Below are positions 13,415 to 29,192 of a DNA stretch of 64,000 bases, piece after piece (the stretch's first letter is position 1; each line of letters opens with the position of its first letter). Source of the stretch: Iris pallida (taxonomy: Eukaryota > Streptophyta > Magnoliopsida > Asparagales > Iridaceae); contig JANAVB010023996.1 of the NCBI GenBank assembly GCA_029216955.1, forward strand, positions 13,300,212 to 13,364,211, given 5' to 3'. Below the pieces are notes generated by a model. That model made no database searches and was not told the DNA's origin. It was given only the letters and a program-made list of their open reading frames with translations. The position numbers were made by a program, and so were the translations under genes.

Positions 13415-13751
13415 TGTAGGAACGAATTATAAAGCACAATACTCTAGAGGGGGTGAATAGAGTAGGCAGCAGAAATTTAGCTAATTAAAACTAATTAAAA
13501 TGTTAGCAACAAGATCATAGATAATATATCACAAGTATGTAAATGAAAAGCAGATATCAGAAGGCAAACGCAAAGACGGTGATGCATACTGATTTCCTCT
13601 TATGTGGACTATTCCAGTCGGAAGAACTCTACCTTCCAGTTGAATCCACTATAGAAAAATACCGTAAGTTTTCATCCGAAGTTCATGCAACTTCTACAAT
13701 ACGAGCTTTGATCCGAAATACTCGACCAACTTAAATTGTGAAGTGTCTTTC
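13415..13751 (-). repeat. Copia 5' LTR, inner part
   Basis: On the minus strand it ends with CACCCCCTCTAGAGTATTG, a sequence very common at copia LTR ends, then CCTACA. Element B interrupts it at 13752 and the LTR resumes at about 24034. The outer end is probably CA at 24670-24671, where the minus strand starts TGTTGAGAAC. That gives an LTR of about 0.97 kb. The other LTR is outside the window, so this end cannot be confirmed. Confidence 0.75.
13747..13751. repeat. Target site duplication of element B, left copy (CTTTC)
   Basis: CTTTC precedes TGTCACGACCCG at 13752 and is repeated at 24034-24038 after the far LTR. Confidence 0.92.
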
Positions 13752-17014
<3,263 letters not shown>

Positions 17015-20000
17015 AATCTACCCACCTTAAAATAATTTCGTCCTCGAAATTCTAACTCATAGACATGCCAAAAGTCAAACAAAAATAACAAATAAAAATA
17101 CAAATACAAATAAAATAAAGTAAATCCATTATTACCACAATATCCTCGAATTTCTAATCCATAACTATTCCTTAATATTCAATAAGCCGTCTTCCTGAAC
17201 CTTAATCTCCTTAAATTTTAATTCCTCAAAAAAATGGTTTGTATTCTTCTTCTAGCCATATAGCCTCCAGGACTTCTATCCACCTTTGGTCACACTAATC
17301 CTCAAACTGAAATCTCAAAATCTTCCAACTGGTTGCTAACAACCTACCAACAAATACCTAGGCATATGGTATCTATAATCCTCTCGTATCTATCAAGTAA
17401 CCCAAAAATTAACAAACAACAATTTTACACAAGTAGCTTAAGGAAATATGACTATACGTCACTCTGAAATAGGAAAGTCATGAAAAATAATAAATATAAT
17501 CAAGAATAAATATAAAATTTCAAGAGCGGTAGAAAGTATCCAAGGATACAGATAGAAAGAGTGTTTACGAACCTATAGTCTTATTCGCTAGATTGGGCTA
17601 CTCTAGTCTAGTCATTGACTCAATCGAAAAAAAAAACCTTCGCTTCTTAGAGGGGCTTGCAATCCATGGACTATGGAAATTCGTTCCCGAATTTAATCTA
17701 AACAAGGTTCCTAAAATAGAACGGAATTTGGGAAATCGAGATTGCGACCTTTTCCGTGGTCATTTAAACACACGAGCAAGGGTAAAATGCAACACCAGAT
17801 CGTATCTCGACTTCCAGGTAGATGGAATAAGGGTTACGAATGACTTCACATCCTAAGAGGTGGAGGCTACATCATGGGTATAGGGACCTATTCCAAATAG
17901 TTCGGTTTTATAGTCTGAGTATGGTGATATGCATGGATGGGTTCTACTGGTCTTAATGGGTTCTTATTCGGACATCACCCGTTGGTTGGATGAACCTTGG
18001 ATTTCAATCTATATTGACTGAACAAGATCCCAAGATAAGACTATGTCTACTAGGTTAGAGTAACCTAGAATAGGATTCCTTCTAAGTGGTTGAGTTAGTT
18101 GCTAGTCGGGTTGGTTAGCTAGTTCCATAAGTCCAATGTGCCTTCAGTGACTTTGGTGTTTAAGGGGGCACATGAGACCTCAATTGGGCGGCACACTAGT
18201 GGCATGTACATAGTGGGCTTCGAGTAGATCACAACCATATATTGGGTCGTAGGGATGGGGTCGTGGTCAAGGCTCTAATGGAGGTTGGGAAGTGTATCGG
18301 TACTGTGGTAAAAAGTCATAACTAGTCCTTTTAACCTGAAAGTTGTACCCTAAAAGTAGAGTACAAGGGGACGGGTTTGAGTGGGACATGATATACCTAG
18401 ATGAAGGAGGACTCGTCTAGATCTCGCATATGAAAGTTGTTGGAAGATAACAGCTGGTCTCGTGCTCCGACTACTAATGGCACGGCCGGGGGCACAAAAT
18501 AATCTAAATGGAAAGTGGGAGTCCAAGGGCACTAATCATCATCCTAGTGGAAAAATTATTCTAATCTATCGGTAATCTTTGTATATACTAAAATTTTGGG
18601 AGGCTTACAGTCTACCCACCTTAGAGGCTAGGACATGGTTTTAGGGATAATAAAATTAGAAGGATTCCAAAGTCAGGGTACTGTACCTCGACTCTTGTTA
18701 ATAGAGGATAAGGCACGACGTACGAGATACGGTAGATATAAGTCAAGTCAATGATCATTCCTCAATAAAAGAAAAATAAGGGTATACAACGACACATGGT
18801 CAATAAAAGGAGAACGATGTACTCGTCTATAGTATACAAGGGTTATCTACGAGGTAACAAACTCTAAGGCACTCCATTCGAAAAGATTTCTAACAATTAA
18901 GTCATGTATTTCTATTGGGGTCAAACCTGCCAGACTATTGTCACAAGGGTTCTAGTTGAAGAAAGCTTCAACAAATGATTAGAGGCTCACAACATTTGGT
19001 CTCTGAAGAATAGGTAGTCTCCTAGGTTGGCATTTGATCAAGGGAAATATCCTAATCATTCTCGGACTCCAATGACTAGAAGGTCAAGATTAGCAGGTTT
19101 AGTGTCGATGGAGGAAGAGTAACTCAAGACAAAGTTTCAGGCACAAGGCTGGCCGATGGTAGCTACACTTGCGTATACCACTATCATAGCCATAGGGATA
19201 CTCTATATCTCTCTACCAATTATGGGCTTCCGTCTTTCCAAATCAGTAAAAGACAAAAAACAATAAAGAGTTCAAGGGAGATGTTACTGATTACAATTTC
19301 GTGATTCAAGGGCGAACATATAATTCAAGAGGAATTGTCAAAACAGTCGCGGATGAGATCCTAGAGACATCTACATCTCAATCCACGTAGATTTATCAGA
19401 GGGAGAGCGAACCGGATGCACTACGGTTGATCAGACCGTAATACATCGATTCTGATTAGACAATATGTTAGTGGGCGTCCCCAATAAACGTATGTCTTGA
19501 ATCAAGCTCGATAAAAGAGTAAGCTTGCAAAAACTAGGCTGTAATAGCAATATTGGTCAAGATAGTCAAGATACAAGTACGCGAGATTTTTGAAAAGAGG
19601 CACAAGTAGTTCGAGTTTAGAGGGAATCAAGCTTCACCTGGTGTTCTTGCTTCTATAGACATCCCACTATCATCTTATCCTTAAGGCCTTGGTCGGCTAA
19701 TGGGTTATGGACATTCTAAAATCCATATTCTAGGTAAACCTATTAGTGTTAATCAATATCCTCGTTAATAGGTCACAAGGACCACGGAATGCTAGATCGA
19801 GAGACGTGCTATCCAACTTACAAAACTTCCACTAATATTGGTTTCGGGTCTCCTGGGACATACTGGTATTGTCCTATCCTCCATAGTATCCTAAACCTGT
19901 AATCACGTTTGAAGCCATTTCACCGAGAGTTACGCCTCGCCCGTATACTCAGGCTGTGATAAAACCCTTGGTTTCGTAACTCAAATATGATACAAAGTCG

Positions 20001-20898
20001 AACATTTCTTAGCTCTATCCAATATTGACCCAAGGGTAACTATGATCAAAAGGACCACTAGCTATAGTTTTAGGAACATTCTATAACCTATATTTTCTTA
20101 AACCATTTCTACTCTAGGGATCGTGCCTCGCCAGTGCGCTGCTGGCTGCAGTGAATACATAGTCTCCCTAATTCAAATAAATGGCGACAGTGCGCTACTG
20201 TCCTGCCATTTTGAGTCGACCATCATTCATTTAACTAAATCTTGTAAAAATTCCTAGGCTTCTAGGGATTCAAACAAGTCGATTATGTAATAAGGCGTAA
20301 ATATTTTCCCTATCAACCCTTAAAATAGAGATTGAACGGGAAGGAAATAACCGAAGACAAAAGAAATACGAACACTCTAGTATCTATCTTATGTGTATTC
20401 AAACCTTTGAGGAAAACTTTGAATCAAAACTAACTTGAGGTTCATCTATGGATAACATAAAACAATAACTCTTAGGGCAAAAATAGGAACTGAATAGGCA
20501 ATTTGACTAAGATATGAGGATGATATCTAAGAGGCAAGAGAAGGAATTAATCAAGTTATCAGGGTTAGATCATTAATACTAGGAAGCCATGTCTCACCAA
20601 GTGAATAATCTATCCACATTGGATCTTATCGTCATATTTAAGAGGTAATAGTGTACCTATAAGGATCTGACTCTATAAGAGTTTAATAACTCCTTATCTA
20701 CATTGCATGGCCTAGACTATCCATCGATAAATTTGTATAAGGGACTCCTAGTCCTAGTCATTCTCGTAAATTAAATTAATCTTAATTCGTGAATGAGCAT
20801 TTCCTTGTCGCAGGCTCGCAATAATACAACTAACTTAAGTACTATCACGAGTTCGCATGATTTGCGAAAACTGACCTGCATGGGCCACCACAAAAACT
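17015..20898 (-). other. Element B internal region, non-coding
   Basis: Read on the minus strand it begins next to the LTR at 20898 with the shared leader motif (TGGTGGCCCATGCAGGTC at 20873-20890) and ends with the polypurine tract at 17015-17050. Short open frames such as 17593-17856 match nothing I recognise and look like chance. Several blocks align with the internal region of A, and the 3' part at about 17260-17390 aligns with the short internal region of D. A 34-bp hairpin lies at 20178-20211. I see no gag, protease, RT, RNase H or integrase motif. Confidence 0.8.
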
Positions 20899-22999
20899 TG
20901 TCATGACCCGCACCCATTTTTTTTTATATACGGATACGAGACGTGTCCAAGCCAGCCTACGTCGCAGTGTCAGCGGTAGAACGCTGTCACGGCCATGAAG
21001 ATCAAAATCACAAATAATGCTCATTCACATAATTAATTTAACTTACAATGATTACAAGTTTTATATTTGTGGAAGAATATAAACTTGTACAATTAAATGA
21101 ATGACTACAACTCAACTATCTAGCTAGTCTCTAGGCTTGTGTCTACAAGTACTCCCATCACTCCCCAACTAAGTGAATCCACGGCTAACCTGAAAATATT
21201 GGTTTCCAGTCAGGAATGGAACGAGCACAATTCACTGAATGCAATTTCAAATAAAGAAAATGACTATAAGACAAAGGTTAGGCATCAATCATGAGTTTTG
21301 AAAATAACAGTAAAGCCGTGAGAAAAATCAATAGTAATAAATAGACCAATATACTTTTCCACCGTCAGAAGTACCTTTGACTTGTGATCGGTCTGGGGTG
21401 CTATACCGCACGGTCTACGATATCTACTTGCAGAATATAAACACTGTCTACGACGTCTACTACAGAAAATAAGCACTGTCTACGATGTCTACTGCATAAA
21501 ATAAACAATGTCTACGAGATCTACTGCATAAAATAAACAATGTTTACGAGATCTACTGCATAAAATCTACGAGATCTACAATGTCTACGATATCTACAAT
21601 GTCTACGATATCTACAATGTCTACGATATCTACAATGTCTACGGTCTGATCACACATCCTTGGTACTTCTCATCTCCAACTCAACAATTTATAATAGAGT
21701 ATAAAAATCACATAACCAATGACCAATAAATGAAATATAGTAAAGATCAATATCGAAATGCAGACAATAAACTGTACTCGCCTGTGGTCCTGTGCTGGTG
21801 AAACCGATGATCCAAATCACTCAACATGCCACAATAGTCAAAACCTGTACAACAGTCCCCGAAAGTTGAAATAGACAATACCAATGATCTCAGAATAGTC
21901 CAATTAGCTAGGATTGCCTGTCCTTAAGTCCAATTCTGGACACAGGGCAAAACGGTAATTTCGGGCCAAAACGGTGTCCGTCGTTGGACCCGCTTTATAC
22001 CGAAAAACGTGTCAGAGTCAACGGTCTCTAAAGTCATCAAACTACATGTCTACTGATCCAGTTTTTCGATACGAACCCGACCATATGTCTAGAGTTGGAT
22101 TCCGGCGGACCGTGCACAAAATCACCCGTTGAGTGGGACCGTGGGGCCCGCAAAACGACGTCAGATTCGACTGTCTCAGAATTGGACCAAACTTGGCATA
22201 CAGGACCATAAAAACGATACGGTCCTGTTGGCGCAAGTTTCGTCTCGATCTGATGAATGTGCACAAAGTAATTAGAGAATTTGCAAAGTGTACGATACGG
22301 GGAATTTCGATGGATACGCATCAAATTCGTCGCGCACACACGACCAATTTGAATTCCGTCAAAGCCCACACGACCACAAAGCCGTTATGCAGCTTTCGAT
22401 CCTTTCGGTTCGCGACCACGTCGTCCCGATTGGCGTGACGCACGTCGTGTGGGACAATTTTAAGTTTTGAAAACAGATTTTTAGGAAACTTTGGAATTCG
22501 ATTTCTCGACGCTCAGTCGATGATTTCAAATTCCGCAAGAAGGGTTGTGAAGCCCTACATATTGTCTCTAACTTTGTTCAAGTAGAATTTTTATTCTGGC
22601 ACTAGATCGATTGGAATCGATCTTCAAACTCGGATGGTTGGACTACTACTGGTTCTGTTTCGGAACAGAATTATTACGGAACTTGGGTTCGATTTCTCGT
22701 CTAATACAGACGACTTCGATTTGAACTAAATGACAGAGATCAAAGTTGGTTAGGTTGTGAGCGTACCGGAAGAATCGGTTCCCAAAATGGTCGAGCGAGC
22801 ACGACAGAATAACCCCGCAAAGTCGGCCCCGCGGATGGCTGCCGCTGTGCTGTCCTGCTCTTGGCTCGCCTCACGCGTGCGGGTCGGCGGCGACCTGGCC
22901 GGCCGGCGGTGGCCCTCTGCGGCCGCGCGCACGCCGGGGTTGGTTGCCAAGGTCGGCGCTAGGGTTCTGGGGTTTGGGTTGTGCGAACTCCCTCTCTCG

Positions 23000-23072
<73 letters not shown>

Positions 23073-23298
23073 TATATATATATCATATATATGCAGGTGC
23101 TCGTTTGGGTCGAAGTACTGCGCGTTAAGGGAGGGTGCTTGGTTTTGGGCTCTCTTCAGAGCTGGGATTTGCTATTGTGGTTTTAAAGGCCCGGCCTGTG
23201 GGCTCCTATCTGCTTCTTCTTTTAATCTCTTTTTTTTTCTTATTCATTAACTATATATATATATACACGTACATGTATACGTATATTCGCATATACAT

Positions 23299-23379
<81 letters not shown>

Positions 23380-23596
23380 TATATATTCATATATATATAA
23401 AAAAAAAAAACAAAAACAAAATATATATTCTTATATATATTCATTTATACGTACATATATACGCACACATCTATATATATTTATATATATATTTACGTAT
23501 ACAATCACATATACATATACCTTTATAATATACATTTATGTAAATACACATACGCACACACTATTATATATATTGATATATACATACAAGTACACA

Positions 23597-23690
<94 letters not shown>

Positions 23691-24033
23691 GCCTATTTAC
23701 ATGAATACACGTATATATTTATCCGCATATATATTTACCTATACGTAACTCACATATATCTATATATATATATACACATGCACATACCCTCCCATGTATA
23801 TTATACATATATATATCCTTAACTCACAATCTAAAATAATTTCCATAACTATCATAAATACTAATAATCTTGTTATCTATATATAGGATAGCACCTTAAT
23901 AATAAAATATAAATTTGTACCTCTATTTTAATAATTAGAAACTATTCCTCAATCTCTAAAATAATAATACGAACATTTGTAAACCCATAAATAATAATAA
24001 AATATTTTAAAATTTTCGGGAAGGGGAGCTACA
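20899..24033 (-). repeat. Element B 5' LTR (3135 bp)
   Basis: Direct repeat of 13752-17014. It differs by scattered transitions and by (AT)n length: tracts are at about 23003-23070, 23307-23372 and 23604-23686. An extra A-rich and CAAAAACAAA segment near 23400 is missing from the partner. Ends GCTACA at 24033. Confidence 0.9.
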
Positions 24034-24671
24034 CTTTCTTCAATCAAGCCTCTGTTTATAATCACTCTGAAACTTCTAGACCGTACCGAACTGGCAAATC
24101 GACTAGAGGATTGTAATTGGCTTGTGATTTAAAAATGAAAGCTTTAGAACACTTTGGGATACCGTAGTAGGCTTAGAGAGAAGAGAAGAGAAGAGAGAGG
24201 TGTGTTGAAATGAAGAAAATTCTTCTCCATTTATAGGTTTTCCAAAGACAGAATTCGGACAGAATTCAGGCAGAATTGGGACAAAATTTTTTGAGAGAAT
24301 CTCGACAAATAGTCGTTGCATCCGTAACTGCGGGATGACCAAGTTCAAAAATCAAATAGCACCAAACGAATTCGGGCAGAATTCAGACTGAACTCCCCTA
24401 GGGTCCAAAGTATTATTTTTGGAAATTTTTGCAAATTGGTTTTTAGTCTTTTTAAAAAGTTTAAAAACAGTTTGGAGCTTTTTATAAAATGGGCTATTTT
24501 CAAAAACAAAGGATATTTTGAAAATATTTTGGGTTAGCCTATTTGTCAGTACGACTCGGTGTACATTATATTCCTAGACTCAATAAATATAAAAATTACC
24601 TTGAATATGAAATACAGACTCAAGTGGCAAAATGGCTTCAGTCTTCAATGGAACGGTAGCAGTTCTCAACA
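24034..24671 (-). repeat. Copia 5' LTR, outer part, with promoter
   Basis: This continues the copia LTR after the B insertion; its first 5 bp are the CTTTC duplication. On the minus strand a good TATA box (CTATAAATG) sits at 24231-24238, followed downstream by a pyrimidine-rich CTCTCTCTTCTCTTC leader at about 24180-24200. The outer end at 24671 is a candidate only, chosen for TGTTGAGAAC on the minus strand. Confidence 0.65.
24231..24236 (-). promoter_or_regulatory. TATA box of the copia 5' LTR
   Basis: TATAAA on the minus strand in the context CCTATAAATGG, about 200 bases (of LTR sequence) upstream of the B insertion. It would have driven the copia gag-pol transcript before A and B interrupted it. 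Confidence 0.6.
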
Positions 24672-24842
24672 ATCGTCCAAGTAGCCCTTATATCGAGACA
24701 AGGTTAGATCAATTATTAAAATCAGACTTGACCATAACAAATAGGCCAACAGCAGGCTCGCAGTACTATGACTAATATATGTACTACCACGAGTTCGCAC
24801 AATTTTGAGAAAACTGACCCGTATAGGCCACCAAAAAAAATT
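24672..24842 (-). other. Element F internal fragment next to its 5' LTR
   Basis: From about 24745 the sequence aligns with the leader side of element B (CAGGCTCGCA, CACGAGTTCGCA, then GACCCGTATAGGCCACCA at 24816-24833, a decayed copy of the shared leader motif). The copia element cuts it on the left, so copia inserted into the older element F. Confidence 0.6.
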
Positions 24843-26780
24843 TGAACGACCTGTTTCTGCTTTTTGGGATACGAATGCATAGCCAAGTCCAGCCTATGCT
24901 GTAGCATCGATGGTAGTATGCTGTATAGGTCTTAATATCAATCTCAAAATACAAGAAAACTATATCTAATTTCTCATTCCCAATAACTATTTTATTTCCA
25001 ATTCCAATAATACAATAAAATGATTTTTGGGAACAAACCCGCTAAACATTTAAATAAAATAAACTAATTAATCTATCTATAATCTAAGGTTGACCTCCAA
25101 GATCTCTATCTCTACCCGTATGATCCATAGCGTGAAAGTAGAAAACATGTCAAGTCAGCTGCAATGATCCAGTCGGGAAAGGAGCAAAGTACAACCGTAT
25201 TGTAATAATATAACCTAATACAAAATAAAGCTAGACAATAAAGATGCAGTAGAAAATAAATAAACATGTTTATGAACTGGAAATGATAAACATGTACAAG
25301 AATAACTAGAAAGAACATGTAAGACAACCAATAATGAACATATACAAGTAAAACAGACAGTGCATTTGAAACACCTTTCGACATGTGAACGACTGGGCTA
25401 ATACGGCACAACATAGATGGCTATCCACAATAAAAAGGTACGGCTAACCCATACGTGATGTGTATTACGTAGCTATCCACAATAACATTCATTAGGGTAG
25501 TTCACATACCTATTGAGTATTTTCTCTCATGACTCACTAAACAATCAATAAATGAGCAATGATACAACAAGTCTATCGTGTCACAATCGTGTCTCAACTG
25601 GATACTCAATTAAACGTAATAAAGAATAGCATTATAATGTATTAAGAATATAAAGAAATAGTGTACTTGCCTTAAGTTAAGTTGCAGTTGACTTGTGCGA
25701 CACAATCTCGATTGGTTGGATGTTGTTGTAATTATGGCTAACCGCTACTAGTTCGGTAAATCATCGGCCATCTATAAGTTTTACAAATCAAACAAAATAT
25801 TAAAGTATTTTATTAATTTCTAAAAAATTTGTATGCTATAGATCTATGTGTCAGCTTTCTAAAACATTAAACGGTTCGTAAAACGGAGTTCGAGATCTTC
25901 CGAAATCTCGAAAACAGTATGACATATCAATTTTTTTTGGACAATTGACACTCAAATAATTTTCCAAAAATATACGGTCATAATTATAGAAAATAAATTA
26001 TAGATTGGAAATCTAACCTCAATACGGTCAAAAAAACTAGAGGTGAAACGGAGTCCGGAGTTGGTCACAGCGGCCTCGCGAAGTTGTTATAGCTTCAAAA
26101 ACATGATGCTAATTTTAAGACAAATTGTGGGCTATTTTGGACGAAAAGAGAGAATTTTGTGAAAGAAAAAGATGAGAGATGTTCACAAGATTATATTTAA
26201 TGGGTAGCAATCACCTAATTGGGATTAGAGAATTAGGTTGGAAGGATTTTTGTGTTTGAAGAAAATAAGGAAAAGTATATCCTATATATAGGTGGGAGGT
26301 ATCCTAAATAGGAAAGGATTAGAAATCCTATGGATAAATCTTTCCATAAGTTTAAACCAAATAAATAACAAATTCAATATATTCTAAATTAATCAAAATC
26401 ATTCCATAATGATTTAAAATAATACTAGATATTATTAATAATATTTAAAATACATTTAACCAAATCTAAATTTAATACTTTGTAACAATAAGACTTTACA
26501 AATAATACTTTAAAATAATACTCAATATTATCGAATAATATTTAAAATATATTTTATAAATTTAAATTATAAAAATAAATAATAATAATAAATCAAACAA
26601 TTCTAGAATATATTTCTATAAATACATCATTTTATTTAAAAATAATTTGACAAATCTCTTTGTCATCCAAAAATATTCTTTATAGAATTTAAAAATAAAA
26701 ATTTATTTTCTAACTAGAAAATTATTTAAAATCAAACTAAAATAAATAAAAAAATTTAAAACTCGAAAAGTGGGCTTACA
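24843..26780 (-). repeat. Element F: degenerate gypsy 5' LTR (about 1.94 kb)
   Basis: On the minus strand it starts TGTAAGCCCACTTTTCGAG and ends CAGGTCGTTCA, a mutated version of the GGTCGTGACA end of B. The AGCCTATGCTGTAGCATC stretch near 24891 aligns with the B/D LTR ends. A TATA box (TATATATAG, minus) lies at 26282-26290. It has no long (AT)n tract and is more diverged than the LTRs of A, B or D. The rest of the element would lie left of the window, beyond the copia. No TSD can be tested. Confidence 0.6.
26282..26290 (-). promoter_or_regulatory. TATA box of the element F LTR
   Basis: TATATATAG on the minus strand in the context ACCTATATATAGGATATAC, in a plausible promoter position within the degenerate LTR. 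Confidence 0.4.
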
Positions 26781-26979
26781 ACACAACCACTACCAACCGA
26801 GCCGAAGGATCACACGAAGTTTAGAGCAATCTCGACATACGATTGTGGAAAGGGTGGTCGGTTCGAAGAGAAAGAGTAAGTTGGCTGTTCAAAGAAAAAA
26901 CAGAAAATAAGCATTACTAACACGTTCGATGGTTTAGATCAATATTCTTGTAAACTGGGTGTGTACAATCAAGATTTTT
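26781..26979. other. Unassigned sequence between element F and the OTU-like fragment
   Basis: About 200 bp of unique-looking sequence. I see no gene, repeat or element end in it. Confidence 0.4.
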
Positions 26980-27420
26980 TTACCTGACATACGGGACTAC
27001 ATTTGGTATATTGATGATGTTCCTATGGATGACCATTGTAGATTTCATGTGCTTGCAAGACATCTTGGCTATTATGGTGAAAAAGGAATGTAGACAGGTT
27101 AGAGAAGAGATGTACGAGGAGTTGGAGTCTTGTCTTTCCTTCTACAATAAGATACTCAGCCAAAAAACTGTTGGAGACTTGTTGACAAGCATTCCATGTA
27201 CTGATATTGTTACTAGAGAATACCATTACATGGACGTTCCCTTCCGCTGCATATTTATTCGCCAATAAGTATAAGATACCAATTTTACTTATTTCGAAGA
27301 ACATTAACAATACTTTCTTTCCAATGTGCGCTCTAACGGCCGACAATAGTCTATCCAATCTATGTACAATTTGATATGTCAAAAAATACTTTGTCATCCC
27401 GAGGTTGATCAGCCATTCTC
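26980..27420 (+). pseudogene. OTU-like cysteine protease fragment
   Basis: Three short frames read in series resemble the OTU-like domains found in plant transposon-associated proteins. First comes WYIDDVPMDDHCRFHVLARH, where DDHC fits the OTU catalytic Asp-Cys box. Then, in another frame, come QVREEMYEELESCLSFYNK and DIVTREYHYMDVPF. Last, in a third frame, come segments like NTFFPMCALTADNSLSNL. At least two frameshifts prevent translation. The catalytic His region would be further downstream and is not readable. OTU domains remove ubiquitin in active family members, but this copy is dead. Assignment rests on remembered family patterns and needs a profile search. Confidence 0.45.
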
Positions 27421-27847
27421 CTATTCCTCCACCTGCTCTGATCTAGTATGACATGTACCGGAAGAAGTAATCACCGGGACGACATCTTACACAGATGCAA
27501 TAATTGTCTATAAGAAAATAGTGAACATGGAGACCCTATAATCATGCATAAGGACTACTATGATATTTAATTGACTAATGAGAAGGAAACAACAAAGTTT
27601 GTAACATTTTGCACGTTGTTTCAATATTGCAAATGTATAGTGTATTCCGAAGAAAAAAAAATATAATATAATATTTTGCACTTTTTACTATTTTGCGTAT
27701 CATAGTGCTAAATGAACCTAATGTGATGTTGATTTTGAACTTTGATTATTGTTGAATATAATGTGATGTTGATTTTGAAATGTAAATTTGTATGTGTGCA
27801 ATTGTGAATTTGATGTGATGTTAGAACTATTTTGAAATTTGATGTTA
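27421..27847. other. AT-rich unassigned stretch
   Basis: AT-rich sequence with short direct repeats such as TAATGTGATGTTGATTTTGAA at about 27719 and 27759. No gene is supported. Confidence 0.4.
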
Positions 27848-28082
27848 CAGTTAGGACCCTCAAAAAATTTGGCAGTCCAAAAGAAACTTGCTGTAGCAGC
27901 AAGTTCCTTTCAGGATTGTGAAAAATCTTAAAAGTCCTGGCAACAATTAGGACTACTATCAAAAAATTTGATAGTCTTAAAAGGAACTTGTTGTTCCTTT
28001 CAGGACTGTCAAATATTTTGACAGTCCTGGTAACAGTTAGGACTGTCAAAAAAATTGAGAGTCCTAAAAGGAACTTGCTATT
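27848..28082. repeat. Palindrome-rich tandem repeat, about 92-bp unit
   Basis: About two and a half units begin at about 27848, 27940 and 28031, each with TTAGGACTGTCAAAAAA-like sequence. Within a unit GGACTGTC pairs with GACAGTCC, and AGGAACTTG pairs with CAAGTTCCT, so each unit can fold into hairpins. The block lies just outside the putative outer end of the Tat LTR. Confidence 0.7.
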
Positions 28083-28083
28083 A

Positions 28084-28942
28084 TGTTGTTTGCAAAAACA
28101 AAAAGTGTTCCTTTACAAACTAGAAAAAAGAAAGTACAAGGGTACAATTGATTTCTGGGAAGTACAACTATAGGAATCTGATCAGAAGACGATCACTTTA
28201 TCCCTTGGACGATGCGATGTATGAGAACAAAGCCTCTGAAAAGTGCTGCAGCAAGTGGTCAAAAGATTATGATCATTAGTCCTCCTTTGATAGTGATTTG
28301 AAACTCTATTTATAAAGTTTTAGAGATAACTGTTAAGTAGTTATCCTGATTGGCACACACTGTAATTGGCGTATCATTCACTCCTTGGCACGAACGGTTA
28401 GTTTAACTGCTTGGATGCGTGGCATGCTATGATTGATATGCGCTTGGTCATTGGCAATGTCACATTTACGTTCTTCGAGATTAGTGGCATGTGTGCCACG
28501 TAATTAACTGCTTCAGGATGATTTGATCAGGTAACGCCAACTGCTGAGTGGCGCTAGGCGCTACTTGCTGAGTGGCGCCAGGCAGTAATTGCTATTTAGT
28601 GCTCCACTAATTAATAGGATACTAATGATCATCCTACGCCAACTACAGATGGCACAGGACAGCTGATGGACATTTATGGCGGATCTAACACGTCTGACAA
28701 AATCTCCTCGAGCGCCACACACTCGGGATTCAAACGGATTTTCTTCGACTGACGTGTTGTCAGTCATGATGATAACTGTCTAGCTTCTCCGAGAAGATGG
28801 ACACGTGGAAGGCAGCACCAGTTGATGACTGGTGCCATCTGATATCTGGCACCATCTGATAGTTGGCGCCAATTGCTGATCTGAATATTAGCGCTTCCTA
28901 TGAGCGGCACAGGGTGCTGAGGATACTTTTTAGGCTTCTACA
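28084..28942 (-). repeat. Tat-lineage element 3' LTR (left boundary approximate)
   Basis: On the minus strand the LTR starts TGTAGAAGCC at 28942, right after the polypurine tract AAAGGGG at about 28943-28960. A TATA box (TATAAATAG, minus) lies at 28306-28314. The outer end is uncertain: TGTTGTTTGC at 28084 is one candidate, and ends up to about 28170 are possible. The matching 5' LTR would be far to the right, outside the window, so the limit cannot be tested here. The segment has several GGCGCC and CACCATCTG motifs. Confidence 0.55.
28306..28314 (-). promoter_or_regulatory. TATA box in the Tat 3' LTR
   Basis: TATAAATAG on the minus strand within CTTTATAAATAGAGTTTC, a strong plant TATA match placed in the second half of the LTR, as expected for a U3 promoter. 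Confidence 0.55.
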
Positions 28943-29082
28943 AGACCCCTTTAAAAGTTTTCAAATTTGAACAGCTTCAAAATTTGAAATACTTTGAGTA
29001 AGAAGTGGTTGGCGTAGAGCAGTATCATAACCTTCCCACTTTTCAGTCGCAGATCGTTCGACTGTTACAGCTGGGTTTTGGC
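28943..29082. other. Tat polypurine tract and upstream region of the antisense gene
   Basis: Minus-strand polypurine tract CTTTTAAAGGGGTCT at 28944-28958 next to the LTR. The remaining 120 bp lead into the TATA box at 29083, so the 3' LTR and the antisense promoter are almost back to back. Confidence 0.55.
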
Positions 29083-29091
29083 TATAAATAG
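29083..29091 (+). promoter_or_regulatory. TATA box of the antisense plant-mobile-domain gene
   Basis: TATAAATAG on the plus strand inside the palindrome GGCTATAAATAGCC, 102 bp upstream of ATG 29193. Downstream is a CT-rich leader (CTCTTTCTCTCGAGCTCC and similar), typical of plant 5' UTRs. It points away from the Tat LTR and gives the extra gene its own promoter. Confidence 0.65.
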
Positions 29092-29192
29092 CCGAGAAGA
29101 AAGAGAACAACACTTTACTTTGTAATCTCTTTCTCTCGAGCTCCTTCTCTCTTCAAACTTTCGAACTCTTTAAAGCTTTCTCACGATCGAAA

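Noticed and set aside
17593..17856. An 87-codon frame in the B interior
   Set aside because: No recognisable motif, antisense to the element and not matched in A or D.
24672..26780. Reading 24843-26780 as a solo LTR
   Set aside because: Leader-side sequence (GGCCACCA motif at 24816-24833) is still joined to it, so it is the 5' LTR of a larger element cut by copia.
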